This document shows, piece after piece, positions 9,285 to 18,730 of a DNA stretch of 64,000 nt. Made by a program: the position numbers and the translations under genes. Below the pieces are notes generated by a model. It did not search any database. It had not been told where the DNA came from and saw only the letters and a program-made list of their open reading frames with translations. Source of the DNA: CAVVFX01 sp963747535 (lineage in GTDB: Bacteria; Acidobacteriota; Terriglobia; Bryobacterales; Bryobacteraceae); contig CAVVFX010000022.1 in assembly GCA_963747535.1 (NCBI GenBank), positions 1 through 64,000 of the forward strand, written 5' to 3'. How positions within the stretch are numbered: the first letter of the stretch is position 1; the number at the start of each line of letters is the position of its first letter.

Positions 9285-9503
9285 TCACGCGCCGCCTTCC
9301 GAAGACAGCCTAAAATCCTTAACGGTCGCTGAGTGAGCGCATTCTCCGCATTCGCAGTAGTGGTTGTCATCCCATTCGCAATCTCCAAAGTCATCAGTCC
9401 CGTCGTCCGTGACCAGAACAACGACCGTCGCTTCAATTTTGAACGAGTCCTCGTGCCCGCATTTCGGGCAGCGGATACCTTCTAAACAGTTTGTGTTTGG
9501 CAT
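9285..9503 (-). CDS. Small zinc-ribbon protein
   Basis: A 72-residue acidic protein with two Cys pairs: CPKCG near residue 13, and CECGEC near 50, separated by an Asp-rich loop (TDDGTDDFGDCEWDDN). This is a zinc-ribbon layout. The N-terminal pattern (RCPKCGHEDSFKIEATV, then TDDGT) matches that of the larger protein at 11136-11831 (RCPACARADGIQIRAQT, then TDDG), so the two share a domain. Such proteins are common on alphaproteobacterial plasmids and islands; their job is unknown. Confidence 0.65.
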   Translation of the reverse strand: MPNTNCLEGIRCPKCGHEDSFKIEATVVVLVTDDGTDDFGDCEWDDNHYCECGECAHSATVKDFRLSSEGGA

Positions 9504-9573
9504 CTCTTGTCTCCTATGGCGTTGCCAAAAATGCCGGAGCTTCGGAAGTGAAGCTCCGGCACCCGGTCTCTAA

Positions 9574-9708
9574 CTAATAAAGCTCGCGGTCAAGCATCTC
9601 CTTGAGCGCGGAGCTGATCTCCTCCTGGTCCGAGTAGTCGTCCAGCTCGAAGGATTCGAGCGGCTCGGAGTTGGCGATCATGTCTTCGATGTGGTCGATG
9701 TCGAGCAT
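9574..9708 (-). CDS. Very small acidic protein (44 residues)
   Basis: MLDIDHIEDMIANSEPLESF opens a 44-residue acidic frame ending DRELY. The ribosome site AGGAG lies 8 bases before the ATG, which is better than most neighbours. It sits between the zinc-ribbon and DUF736 genes on the same strand. Strong codon structure and the ribosome site support a real gene. No family recognised. Confidence 0.55.
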   Translation of the reverse strand: MLDIDHIEDMIANSEPLESFELDDYSDQEEISSALKEMLDRELY

Positions 9709-9773
9709 GTGATTTTTCTCCTGCTGGATAAGAAGGGCGGCCCCGGCGAGATGCCGGGGCCGATTGAGGCGGC

Positions 9774-10112
9774 TTAGAATTCCCCGCCGCCGTTGTTGCC
9801 AGAGCCGTTCTTCTTGGCCTTGGGACGATCCCAGAGAAGGGCGTAGCCGTCCGGGGTCTTGAACAAGGCGCAGTAGATCGGTCTTGCGAAAGTCGGGTCG
9901 TCGAGCTTGACCGAAAAGTAGGTCGTGGTTTCGGTTTCCCGTTTCCAGGCCGCCCCTGCTTCGTATGCGCCGATGGTCGCGCGCATTTCTGGGCCTTTGC
10001 CCTTCTTCTCGACCGGCGTAAGAACGATCTTTGCGCCGTTGAGTGAGGGAATCAGGAGGGTCCCGGTGATGCTGCCGTCTTTCTGCTTCGCGAGATTTGC
10101 AATCGTAGCCAT
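9774..10112 (-). CDS. DUF736 family protein
   Basis: A 112-residue protein from ATG 10112. MATIANLAKQKDGSITGTLL is the DUF736 N-terminus, and AGAAWKRETETTTYFSVKLD with DPTFARPIYCALF is its core. It ends in LLWDRPKAKK and a Gly/Asn tail. DUF736 proteins are near-universal on alphaproteobacterial conjugative plasmids and islands but have no defined function. The longer frame back to 10199 is rejected because family members start at MA-T-I. Confidence 0.9.
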   Translation of the reverse strand: MATIANLAKQKDGSITGTLLIPSLNGAKIVLTPVEKKGKGPEMRATIGAYEAGAAWKRETETTTYFSVKLDDPTFARPIYCALFKTPDGYALLWDRPKAKKNGSGNNGGGEF

Positions 10113-10211
10113 GATAGTTTTTCCTTTCAGTTCAGGAGGCCGCTCAATGCGTCCTCGACAGCGACCGTTAAGACGCCGCCGGGCGACGGCGCTCAACACC
10201 CGAAGGGCTTG

Positions 10212-10258
10212 GGAATTTTGTTTCGCGAGGAATCGCGCTTGCGCGAGGGGAAAATTCC
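10212..10258. promoter_or_regulatory. Inverted repeat upstream of DUF736
   Basis: GGAATTTT (10212-10219) pairs with AAAATTCC (10251-10258), with nested CGCG-rich sequence between. It lies about 100 bases upstream of the DUF736 start and could be an operator or attenuator hairpin. Evidence is symmetry only. Confidence 0.3.
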
Positions 10259-10268
10259 TGTTGAACGC

Positions 10269-10493
10269 CTAGACCAAGGCGTTAGTGTCGCGTGAGAGAG
10301 GATGCAATTGATCGAGCGGACTCATGATTAAGTCTGAAAGGAATTTCATGGCGGCCACGTTGCTGCGAAGGAGAAAGACGGCCGGCTGAGACGGGCCGAC
10401 GCCCTCGCTCAGGGTCGGCGCCGCTTTATCGTTGTCGTAGCCGGTCGAGACCAAGGACTGGAAAGGCCACTTATGCGACCCGGTGAGGCGCAT
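10269..10493 (-). CDS. Small hypothetical protein overlapping the methylase 3' end
   Basis: A 74-residue frame whose ATG lies within the last codons of the methylase gene (23-base overlap), an arrangement that would couple translation. Its sequence (SHKWPFQSLVSTGYDNDKAA and following) shows no known domain. It may be real because of the overlap, but chance is possible. Confidence 0.35.
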   Translation of the reverse strand: MRLTGSHKWPFQSLVSTGYDNDKAAPTLSEGVGPSQPAVFLLRSNVAAMKFLSDLIMSPLDQLHPLSRDTNALV

Positions 10494-11139
10494 TCTTGGC
10501 GGCTTGGATACGGCGGGAAGCCGTCAGGAAATGACCTACGTCAAGCTCGATTCCGATGAAGCGCCGGTCAATGCGCTTTGCCGCGACAAGCGTGGACCCG
10601 GAACCACAAAAGGGATCGAGGACAAGGTCATTCGGCTGGCAAAAGGCGGCGATAAGGGGTTCTAATGCCTCAATCGGCTTCTGGGTCGGATGGAGCAGGT
10701 TGCCCGTATAGGTCCAGTCCACGACATCCGATATCGGCCTTGCTGAAGGAGACGGATCACCCTTCGATAAGAGATAGGCTTGCTCGTGCTCATAACGCAT
10801 GTATCGAACAGATGAAGCGTACTGCTTGCGAAAGACGATGTGGCCAGCAATGCGGAATCCGGCCGCCCGCCAAGCCGCCATGAACAGATCGACTTTATTC
10901 CAGCCGTAAAAGCTGATGCAGAACGTATCCGGCTTCAGAAGCCGGAAGATTTCGGCGAAAGCAGGAGCAAGCCAGCGGTCGTTGTCATCGTTTCTGACAG
11001 TCCGGCCGTCGCGCCCGCGATAGCGGACGAGATACGGGGGATCGGTCAGGACGAAATCGACGCTTTCCGCTGCAAGACCGCTCATGAGGGCGACGCAGTC
11101 GCCGAGCATGAGCGTGTCATTTTGTGGGGCTGGGATCAT
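10471..11139 (-). CDS. Orphan DNA adenine methyltransferase (beta-type)
   Basis: A 222-residue site-specific methylase. The catalytic motif IV (DFVLTDPPYLVRYRGR, near residue 30) precedes the SAM-binding motif I (VLDPFCGSGSTLVAAK, near 178), the permuted order of beta-class N6-adenine or N4-cytosine enzymes. HPTQKP before motif I is typical. No restriction gene is adjacent, so it is an orphan. On mobile elements such enzymes protect DNA from host restriction or mark the element. It overlaps the zinc-ribbon gene upstream by four bases, so the two are probably co-translated. Confidence 0.88.
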   Translation of the reverse strand: MIPAPQNDTLMLGDCVALMSGLAAESVDFVLTDPPYLVRYRGRDGRTVRNDDNDRWLAPAFAEIFRLLKPDTFCISFYGWNKVDLFMAAWRAAGFRIAGHIVFRKQYASSVRYMRYEHEQAYLLSKGDPSPSARPISDVVDWTYTGNLLHPTQKPIEALEPLIAAFCQPNDLVLDPFCGSGSTLVAAKRIDRRFIGIELDVGHFLTASRRIQAAKNAPHRVA

Positions 11140-11831
11140 GCTTCACCGCCTGTCGCCTGGGCGATAGCGGAGAGATTTTCGTCGAGAGATTTTTCGAGAT
11201 CTTCGATAGGGGCGGTGAGGTCGCACCTTTCCGACGCTCTGAGGACCTCCTGAGCCCATTGGGATTTACTATCGAGTTCGCTGATCAGGTCTTCAACGGC
11301 GCTGTACAGGTGGTCGGTATTGTTCCAGGCGTCGATGATCTCTCTCGCTATTTCGATCTGCTTTTGAAGCGCCGTGAGTAGTTTTGGTGCCGCGAGTTGG
11401 AGGCGGTATTCGTCGGTTTGCCAAATGAGAACTTCCTCTGCATCTTCGGTGATGATGCGAATCTCCTGTAGTTGCGGGCAGTCGCCTGGCGTGAATCCGA
11501 GGACTTGGAGGCCTTTCTCGGTTTTGAAGGACTGCTGAGCGAGGCTGAGAGCTTGCTCCGGCGTGGCGGCGAGGAAGATATCCTCTGACTGGCCGTAGGT
11601 GGTCCGGAAGTCGGCCATATACGGGTTGATGGGCTCCCTACCGGCGGTTTCGAATTCTTCGACGGTGCCGGAGTGGTCGCATCCGTCGCAAATTGCCTGG
11701 CTGTCTTTTTCCCATTCTGGAGGGAATGGACGGTTGCCGTCGTCGGTGATGGCGAGCCACGTTTGAGCGCGGATCTGGATGCCGTCGGCGCGGGCGCAGG
11801 CGGGGCAGCGAAGATTGAGTTGATTGTTCAT
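11136..11831 (-). CDS. Zinc-ribbon protein with helical C-terminal region
   Basis: A 231-residue acidic protein. Residues 1-45 carry CPACA and CDGCDHSG pairs around an Asp-rich TDDG loop, the zinc-ribbon seen also at 9285-9503. The remainder is mostly helical, including LLTALQKQIEIAREIIDAWN, with no recognised domain. The methylase start overlaps its stop. A role in regulating or supporting the element is likely from context but unknown. Confidence 0.65.
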   Translation of the reverse strand: MNNQLNLRCPACARADGIQIRAQTWLAITDDGNRPFPPEWEKDSQAICDGCDHSGTVEEFETAGREPINPYMADFRTTYGQSEDIFLAATPEQALSLAQQSFKTEKGLQVLGFTPGDCPQLQEIRIITEDAEEVLIWQTDEYRLQLAAPKLLTALQKQIEIAREIIDAWNNTDHLYSAVEDLISELDSKSQWAQEVLRASERCDLTAPIEDLEKSLDENLSAIAQATGGEA

Positions 11832-12029
11832 TTGGTTCCTTCCCGGTTTGTACGGCCTCCACCACGGGGCCTCGCAGCGAAGCGGCCCCTGGTGGAGGAC
11901 GGGAAGGGGTGTGATGGGGAAGTGAGCGTGAAGAGGTCGAGAGTGGGGGCGAAGCGAGAGAGGTTCGGGTAACCGACCGGGCGTTTCAGCGTCCGAGTGC
12001 GGGAGCGGCGCGGCTTAGTTCTGCTACGC

Positions 12030-12443
12030 TCACTCCGATGGCATCTCGATCTCGGTGAGCAGTTTTAGAAATTGATTGGGGTCTGTGTGTTGAAATAGCG
12101 AATCTTCTTTCATCAATGCACGCTGATCGACGATCCACTCTTGCGGGTTTTGCGCCATATCCTTGAGTTGGTCATAAACGTATTGACACAGGATTAGGAA
12201 AATTCTGCGCTCGATTGGGGAGTCTCCGAGGCAGATGCCGCCGCGCGTAAAAATCGCCTGCGCGGCGTCCCAGGCGTTCTCGACGGTCTTGAGTATGTGA
12301 GGCGGCAGGACTCTGTCGTAATCCGGAACTCCAATTTCGGCGTCGTCCGGGTCATCCGGGTCCAACGGCTTCGGCATCGGCATACGTAAGTAAAGGTCAA
12401 CCTCGGCCTGGACGGCGGGGGACAGCTTTGGTTTTGTTGACAT
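12030..12443 (-). CDS. Hypothetical protein
   Basis: A 137-residue acidic protein starting MSTKPKLSPAVQAEVDLYLR, with an acidic DPDDPDDAEIG patch and helical C-terminus. ATG is preceded by GAAAGGAGCG. No domain recognised. The 198 bases between it and the zinc-ribbon gene contain no obvious gene. It follows the remains of the giant methylase-helicase gene on the same strand. Confidence 0.55.
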   Translation of the reverse strand: MSTKPKLSPAVQAEVDLYLRMPMPKPLDPDDPDDAEIGVPDYDRVLPPHILKTVENAWDAAQAIFTRGGICLGDSPIERRIFLILCQYVYDQLKDMAQNPQEWIVDQRALMKEDSLFQHTDPNQFLKLLTEIEMPSE

Positions 12444-15400
12444 GGGGGCGCTCCTTTCTCAGGCTGAAATAATATTGTCATGCCAGGTTGGCGAGACGCG
12501 CTCACCCGCCGAGTGCGGGGGCGGCGCGGCTTACGGGCATGGCCACGGGCAATACGGCAGCCGGGAGTTGATCGGGACGCTCAGGGTCGCTGGCGGCCGG
12601 TTCAGCCGCCTGGCGCTCGCCCTTGTCGAGATCGAGGGCGGCGTTGAGTTGCGCCTGCTGCGCGAGCAGGTCCTTGAGGCGCGACTCATGTTCGAACGGC
12701 CGGTTGGCTTGCGCCCGATAGTCGGACAGCGTCTTTTCGAGGCGGTCCTTGTGCTCCTCCTCCTGGGCCGCGAACTTGTCGAGCGCGCGGAGCGTATGCT
12801 CGATGCTTTGCACCGTGCCAACGGGCGTCTCGGGGTTGAGATGCGCGGCGTAGAGTCCCGAGCCTTTGACGAACAGATCCGGGATCTGCGGGTCGCCGTC
12901 GGCGCGTTTGCCCCGGCTCATGATCTGAAATCCGCGGAAGGTCGCGCGCGGCTGAAGCGTCAAATCGTCGCGCCACGACAACACAGCCAACGTCAGAGCG
13001 TTGGCGGCGTCCTCGCGGGCGCCCTTGCCGGAGAAAACCCGGTTGCCGACGGTCATCGAGAAATCTTCGTCGTCATGAGCGTCACGCGTGCCGATGTCGG
13101 CACGCACGCTGGCCAGGGTCTGAGCCGTTTCGGCGATCTGCTGCGGCAAGGCGCGGATCTGCCAGCGGATGCTGTGCTGCTGATTGAGATGCGCGGACCT
13201 GAGCTGGTCGAGCTTGCGGATTTCGGTATCGACCTTGACCTTCTCCATTACGGCGGGATTGCCGGAAGCGATGGCCTTGATCTCGGCGTAGGTGAGGGCT
13301 CCGCTTTCGAGATCCTCGGCGGAGCGCACGGAGGTCTGGCCGCTCATGACCTGCTGGATAAATCGGGCCTTGGTTTCCAGCGTCTGCCACATATAGGCGT
13401 CGAAGGAGCCTTCCGTGACGTAGCGGTAAGTTCGATTTCGGCGTTAAGATTTCCCTGCCGTCAGAATACGGCCCTCGCGCTGCTCGATATCGCGCGGCCG
13501 CCAGGGCGCATCGAGATCGATGGAGCGCTTTCAGGCGGCGCTGCACATTCGTCCCGGCGCCCATCTTCTCGGTCGAGCCGATCAGGATTCGCACACGCCC
13601 GGCATTGACGTTGAATCGAAGAGCGTCATCTTGGCGGCGTCGGTATCGGCGTCATGGATAAAGGCGATTTCCCCGTGCGGGAATGCCGCGCTCTATGAGT
13701 CGTGCGCGGATCTCGTCATAGACATTGAAGCGGTCCGGGATCGGGCGTCGAGAGATCGCAGAAGACAAGTTGGGTCGAGCGCGGATCGCGGCTGTCGCTC
13801 CCAGACGTCATGAATTTTCGCGATTGCACGGCGTTCGCGATCTTGGCTGAATCGCCATGACATCGGCAAAGGCTTCGACCAGGCGCATATCGAGAGCGGC
13901 CTTGCGGCCGTCGCCGGTGATCTTCAGCATATTGTCCACGCTCGGATCGATGCGCTGCGTCCGCAGGCGCTCGGCGCGTTCGGTGAGTCCTTTTATGTAC
14001 GCCTTCAGCGCCTCGCTCGCCGGGGCCGCGACGATTTTCGGCTTGCCGCCGGTCACGCTTGGGCGCGGCAGATTCAGCATGTCGGCGGTCTGCACGTCGG
14101 AGACGGTGCGGAACATGGAGAGGAGTTCCGGCAGATTGATGAATTTCGCAAAGCGCGTGTGCATCCGGTAGCCGGAGCCGTCCGGAGCAAGCTCCAGGGC
14201 GGTGACCGCTTCCGCGAAATTCGCGGCCCAGGCGTCGAAATGCGCGACGCCGCGCTCGTGCAGAAGATCGGGACCGAGATAGCGCAGCATGGTGTACATC
14301 TCGGCCATGGTGTTCGAGATGGGCGTGCCGGTCGCGAACACGACGCCCCGCCCCTGGTTGATCTCGCGGACGTAGCGGGTCTTGATGAACATGTCGAAGG
14401 CGCGGTTGCTGTCGGTGTTCGGCAAGCCCGGCGATGCGGTTCATCTTTGTCGTGTAGTACAGATTCTTATAAAGGTCCGCTTCATCGACGAACACCTGAT
14501 CGACGCCGAGTTCCTCGAAGGTCAGCGCTGTCGTCCTTGCGCTCGCGGTCGGCGCGCTTTTTGAGCCGTGCGACCAGCCGCTTCTTGGCTTTTTCGAGTT
14601 CCTTGACGATCCGGCGATTGTCGCCAGTTTCGGCCTTGGCTTCGAGGATGGCGTCTTCAAGCTGGCGCACTTCCTGGTCGATGAAGCGGTTGAAGAGGGC
14701 ATCGGAAACCGGAAGGAACTCGAACGAGCGGTGCGAGACGATGACCGCGTCGTAATTCCCGGTCGCGATGCGCGCCATCGCCTTCTGCCGGTTGCCCGCG
14801 GCGAAGTGATCCCGGCCGGCGACGAACAGGTTGGCGTGCGGATAGAGTTTGAGAAACTCCGCGCCCCATTGCTCGACCAGGTGATTGGGCACCACGAGCA
14901 TCGGCTTTTTGGCCAGACCCAGACGGCGCAGTTCCATCACAGAAGCCGCCATGGTCCAGGTCTTGCCCGCGCCCACAACATGGGCCAGGAGCGTGCTGCC
15001 GCTCTGGAGAATGCGCCAGACGGCGTTCTTCTGATGGGGGGCCAGGTCACCGTCGCGCAGCAGCTCGCGCGCCATGCCGGGGAACGTCAGATGCGAGCCG
15101 TCGAATGTGCGCAGGCGCAGATTGTTGAAGCGGTCGTTATAGTCGCGGGCGAGACGGGCCGCGCGGTCGCCGTCTTCCCAGATCCAGGCGCGGAAACGAT
15201 CCTTGAGCTGCTGCTGCTTTTCCCGCGCGGCGATGGTTTCCTGCTGATTGATGGTGCGCGATCCGTCCTCGTGCTCGTCATAGGCGGTCGGCGTGCGGCC
15301 ATTCAAGGCCTGCTCGATCAGGTCGGAGGCGCGGAAACGCTCCGTCCCGTGCGTCGTGGTGTTGGCGACGCTCCATTTTTCGGGAGCGTCGATCTCGACG

Positions 15401-17012
15401 GTCCAGGCGGCGATGGCTGCGGCGTGAGAAACACGCACGGCGCGGCGGCGCTTCCAGCAAGCCCGTGACGAATTCCCGGATGTCGGATGCGCGGAATCCA
15501 CGAGGAACCGAGGCGCGCCTCGATGTCGCCGGGTTCCAGATCGGCGGGCTGCACCGCTTCGAGCGCCTCGATATTGCGGCCATAAGCGGGATCGAGTCCG
15601 GCGGCGTTGCGGGCAACCGCGAGCTTGGCGCGAACATTGCCGCTCAAGTAAAGGTCGGCCGTCTCCCATGTCCCGCCCTCCGGGTTGCGGTAGACCAGGC
15701 TGCCGAGTTCGCGTTGCAGGAGCCTGGGGCTGCTGCCGGTCAGTTGCTCCATCCGGGGCCAGTCGATGCCGCCGGTTTCGTTCAGCGAGACGGTCAGCGC
15801 TTCAGCGGCCGTTCCGGCGCGCTCGATCGGGCGGTAGCGTTCGAGCGTGCGGCGCTCGAAGATGGCGGTCTTGGTGGCGCGTTTGGTTTCTGGATCGTAG
15901 GTTTCGAGCGAGAGGAGCAGCGGGTGATCGGGGTCGCCCGCGAAGGCTTTGACGTTCTCTCGCGATGAGAGTGCTCCGTGCCTGTGGACAAAGGAATCAT
16001 AGAGATCGTTGAGTAGCTGGCGCGCTTCAGTGATGCGCTCCTCGGGCGCATCGTCAAGCTGCGTCCTGAAGACGAGGCGGACGGCGTCGCGGACAGCCAT
16101 CATGCCGCGGACACGGGCGGCGGTCGAAGCCCCGAGACTGAGCGTTTCGAAATGGTCGCCGCTGCGGACGACAATGACGCCGTCGCGTTCGGCGAAGCCG
16201 CCATCCTTGACGCCATCGAGGACGGGGATTTCCGTCGAAATGACGGCCTGGCTGGTGCGCCGGTCGTGAGCGTTGGAATAGATACGTGCGGGAAGGACGG
16301 AGACTGCATCCAGGAGGCGCTCGGGAGAGAGATCGCCCGCGAGTGTCGGCTCGCGCGCGTTATAGAGTCCACGCTCAAACCGCATCTCGCCCAGCATCAT
16401 CTCCGGGTGCCGCGCGAAATACTCGTTTATAAGGATCGGGCCATCAGGTGTATCGATGGCGGCCAGATCCTGCCAGGCTTCGCCGGATGAGGGCGAGCCA
16501 TGCGCGCGCTTTTGCAGAAAGAGAATGTCGGTCGTGACTTCGGTTCCGGCATTGGCCTTGAAAGCAGTGTTGGGAAGGCGGATAGCGCCCAGGAGATCCG
16601 CGCTGTCGGCGAGGTAACGCCGGATGGCGGGGTCCTGCTTGTCCATCGTGTAGCGGCTGGTGATAAGCGCCATGACGCCGCCCGCACGCACCTTGTCGAG
16701 AGACTTGGCAAAAAAATAGTCGTGAATCGCGCGCGTCAGAAACGGCGTGCTGCGATAGGCGGGATCGAAGACCGGATAGTTGCCAAACGGAATGTTGCCG
16801 ATCGCGGCGTCAAAGAAATTGTCGGGGAGCGCTGTTTCCTCAAAGCCTTTGGCGAAGACGGTCGAATCCGGGTACAGGCATTTTGCGATCCGCGCGGTGA
16901 TGCTGTCGAGTTCGACGCCGGTTCGGCGGCTGCCGGGAAGAAGCTCGTCGGGCATGAGGCCGAGGAAATGGCCGACGCCCATTGAGGGGGGTGAGCGACA
17001 TGAAAGTGGAAG

Positions 17013-18323
17013 TCAAGCGGCCCGGCGACCTTCCCAGTAGTCCTCGAAGCGCCCGTTGAGATGACAACAACGCAAGGCGAGGATGGCGTTGGCACCGCGG
17101 ACCGTCCAGAACATTCCGGACCGCTTCAGGCGGGAGCCGATTACCGACTTGCAGCCGGCTTCGATGACGCCGGAACCAACAAAAAGATGTTGCCGACGAA
17201 ACTTGGGGTATCGCATTCGTTCCGCGTTGCGCTCAAAGTATTCCGCTTCGATGCGTAGTTTCTCTGTGACCTCGGGATTGTTGGAATCGATGGAGCGAAG
17301 CGCCGCCACCAGTTTTTCGATTTTGCCTTTATCGAGCAGGCGTTTCTGGTGAGTCTTCATCCAAGCTTTCTGGCTGGCCTCGTCGTTGGGGTGCAAGCGC
17401 CGAGCCAACTCCCACAGATGTTGACGGGCATGATAAAGATCGACAATCTGTATCGCTCCGGGGAAATGGAGATCGGCCTGATTCCAGCACCATTCAGCGC
17501 CATCGGCTATCACAACCTTCTTTTCCGCGCGATTCCAGCCGCGATTCCAGGCCTCCAGATAAAGGCGCTTGCCAAACTCATCCGCCGTTTCAATAGCTCC
17601 CGTATAAGTGGTTGAATGCGGGTCCCGGATGGGATAACCCTCCTTATCCCACGAGGTCTGGGTGAACACACAGCCCAACTTGGCTTCGCGCGTATGCGCC
17701 GGTTGGCCCTCAGTCTTGCCTTGCCGGCCCAGCGTCTCTTTTCTCACCACCGGCACTCCGGTCCCATCCATCTGCACATACAGAATGGGAATCGGCTCAC
17801 CAACGATGACAGGCAGATCTAACTGGACGGCTCGCTGGATCTCCCGTTGCGCGCGTTGGGCAATGTCGTCCCCGATCACCTCCGCTGCTCGCTCCACCGA
17901 CTTGGTCGTCACCTCCAAGCCAGCGAGCAATTTCATTTGTTCACGACCGTGATCAAACGGCGCGTCCTGACCGACTATCGCCTGCATACGGCGGACCCCA
18001 GGTGAGAACTCCGTATTCTCCACATCCAATTCGGCATCGGCCGGAAACTGGCCACCGTGACAGTCGGGGCACAGGTAATAGGGGCGTGATATCTCCACCT
18101 GACCCACGGCGGTGAGAATCGATTTGGAGCGCAACTCGCAGTAACGGGCTTGCTTGCCACAAGGACAAGCCACAGTGCGCTGACCGGCCGCCGGAACCGG
18201 AAACTGCAGGAGTCGGCTGAGGGCTGCTGCTGCGGCCTGATGCACAACCGAGCGGGCCGCCATTTCGATGGCTTCCAGATCCAGATACCCGCACTTACTT
18301 CGGCCGTTGAAGACTGCGTGCAA
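17013..18323 (-). CDS. ISKra4-family transposase (second ORF)
   Basis: A protein of 436 residues from the first ATG, though the frame is open upstream to the A8 tract near 18371. It has two Cys pairs in zinc-finger style (ACPCGKQARYCE; YYLCPDCHGG), then the DDE-type core: ILYVQMDGTGVPVVRK with the first Asp, VVIADGAEWCWN with the second, and VGSGVIEAGCKSVIGSRLKR with the Glu near the end, as in ISKra4-type enzymes. It would catalyse cut-and-paste or copy transposition of this element. Full length with all acidic residues, so possibly active. Confidence 0.9.
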   Translation of the reverse strand: MHAVFNGRSKCGYLDLEAIEMAARSVVHQAAAAALSRLLQFPVPAAGQRTVACPCGKQARYCELRSKSILTAVGQVEISRPYYLCPDCHGGQFPADAELDVENTEFSPGVRRMQAIVGQDAPFDHGREQMKLLAGLEVTTKSVERAAEVIGDDIAQRAQREIQRAVQLDLPVIVGEPIPILYVQMDGTGVPVVRKETLGRQGKTEGQPAHTREAKLGCVFTQTSWDKEGYPIRDPHSTTYTGAIETADEFGKRLYLEAWNRGWNRAEKKVVIADGAEWCWNQADLHFPGAIQIVDLYHARQHLWELARRLHPNDEASQKAWMKTHQKRLLDKGKIEKLVAALRSIDSNNPEVTEKLRIEAEYFERNAERMRYPKFRRQHLFVGSGVIEAGCKSVIGSRLKRSGMFWTVRGANAILALRCCHLNGRFEDYWEGRRAA

Positions 18324-18331
18324 GAATTGTT

Positions 18332-18730
18332 CTACCTCCCGCGCGACCTCTTGCTGGATCGCTTCCGCCGTTTTTTTTCCTCTGACGAAATCGTGTCGTC
18401 GACCGGGCGCGCCCGACAGATCTTCTCATTCACTTGCAGCAGTTCCAAACAGAGTTGGCGAAAGCGATGAAAAGCTTCCACCTCCCGCTTGACTTTGGAT
18501 AGTTCAGCCCCAGAAGAGAAACTTTCGCTGACAGTTTTCCCATTTACCTTTCGAGTCAAACGGATATTAGGACCATGGCCAGGCTGCCCTGGTTGATGGC
18601 AATGGCAGTTTGGTTTACCGCAACGTCCACTGATGGGTGTGATGGAGCCACTGCGAAAATCACCTAACTGCAAAATCTGGGACAAAATGCCGCTGCGACG
18701 TTGTTCAAGATCGATAAGCGTATCCGGCAA
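18332..18730 (-). CDS. Upstream ORF of the ISKra4 element (DUF6788-type)
   Basis: A 132-residue basic protein with SGRCGKPNCHCHQPGQPGHG, a Cys/His cluster typical of the DUF6788 ORF in ISKra4-type elements, and a basic tail KKRRKRSSKRSRGR. Start is TTG 18730, behind a strong AGGAGGT. Its 3' end crosses an A8 run; a -1 slip there would fuse it with the transposase. Likely a DNA-binding N-terminal half of the transposase. Confidence 0.8.
   Translation of the reverse strand: MPDTLIDLEQRRSGILSQILQLGDFRSGSITPISGRCGKPNCHCHQPGQPGHGPNIRLTRKVNGKTVSESFSSGAELSKVKREVEAFHRFRQLCLELLQVNEKICRARPVDDTISSEEKKRRKRSSKRSRGR
18371..18378 (-). other. Putative -1 frameshift site (A AAA AAA) joining the two IS ORFs
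   Basis: On the minus strand GAG GAA AAA AAA CGG contains A AAA AAA in the zero frame. A slip of -1 continues into TAEAIQQEVAREVEQFLHAV and then the transposase start, giving a fused product. Two-ORF insertion sequences commonly use such sites. No test was possible here. Confidence 0.6.

Noticed and set aside
9013..9336. 107-residue plus-strand frame before the zinc-ribbon gene
   Set aside because: No ribosome site, and it overlaps the well-supported zinc-ribbon gene on the other strand.
12442..13608. 388-residue plus-strand frame
   Set aside because: Antisense to the C-terminal part of the DarB-like gene, whose protein sequence continues the helicase and coiled-coil order.
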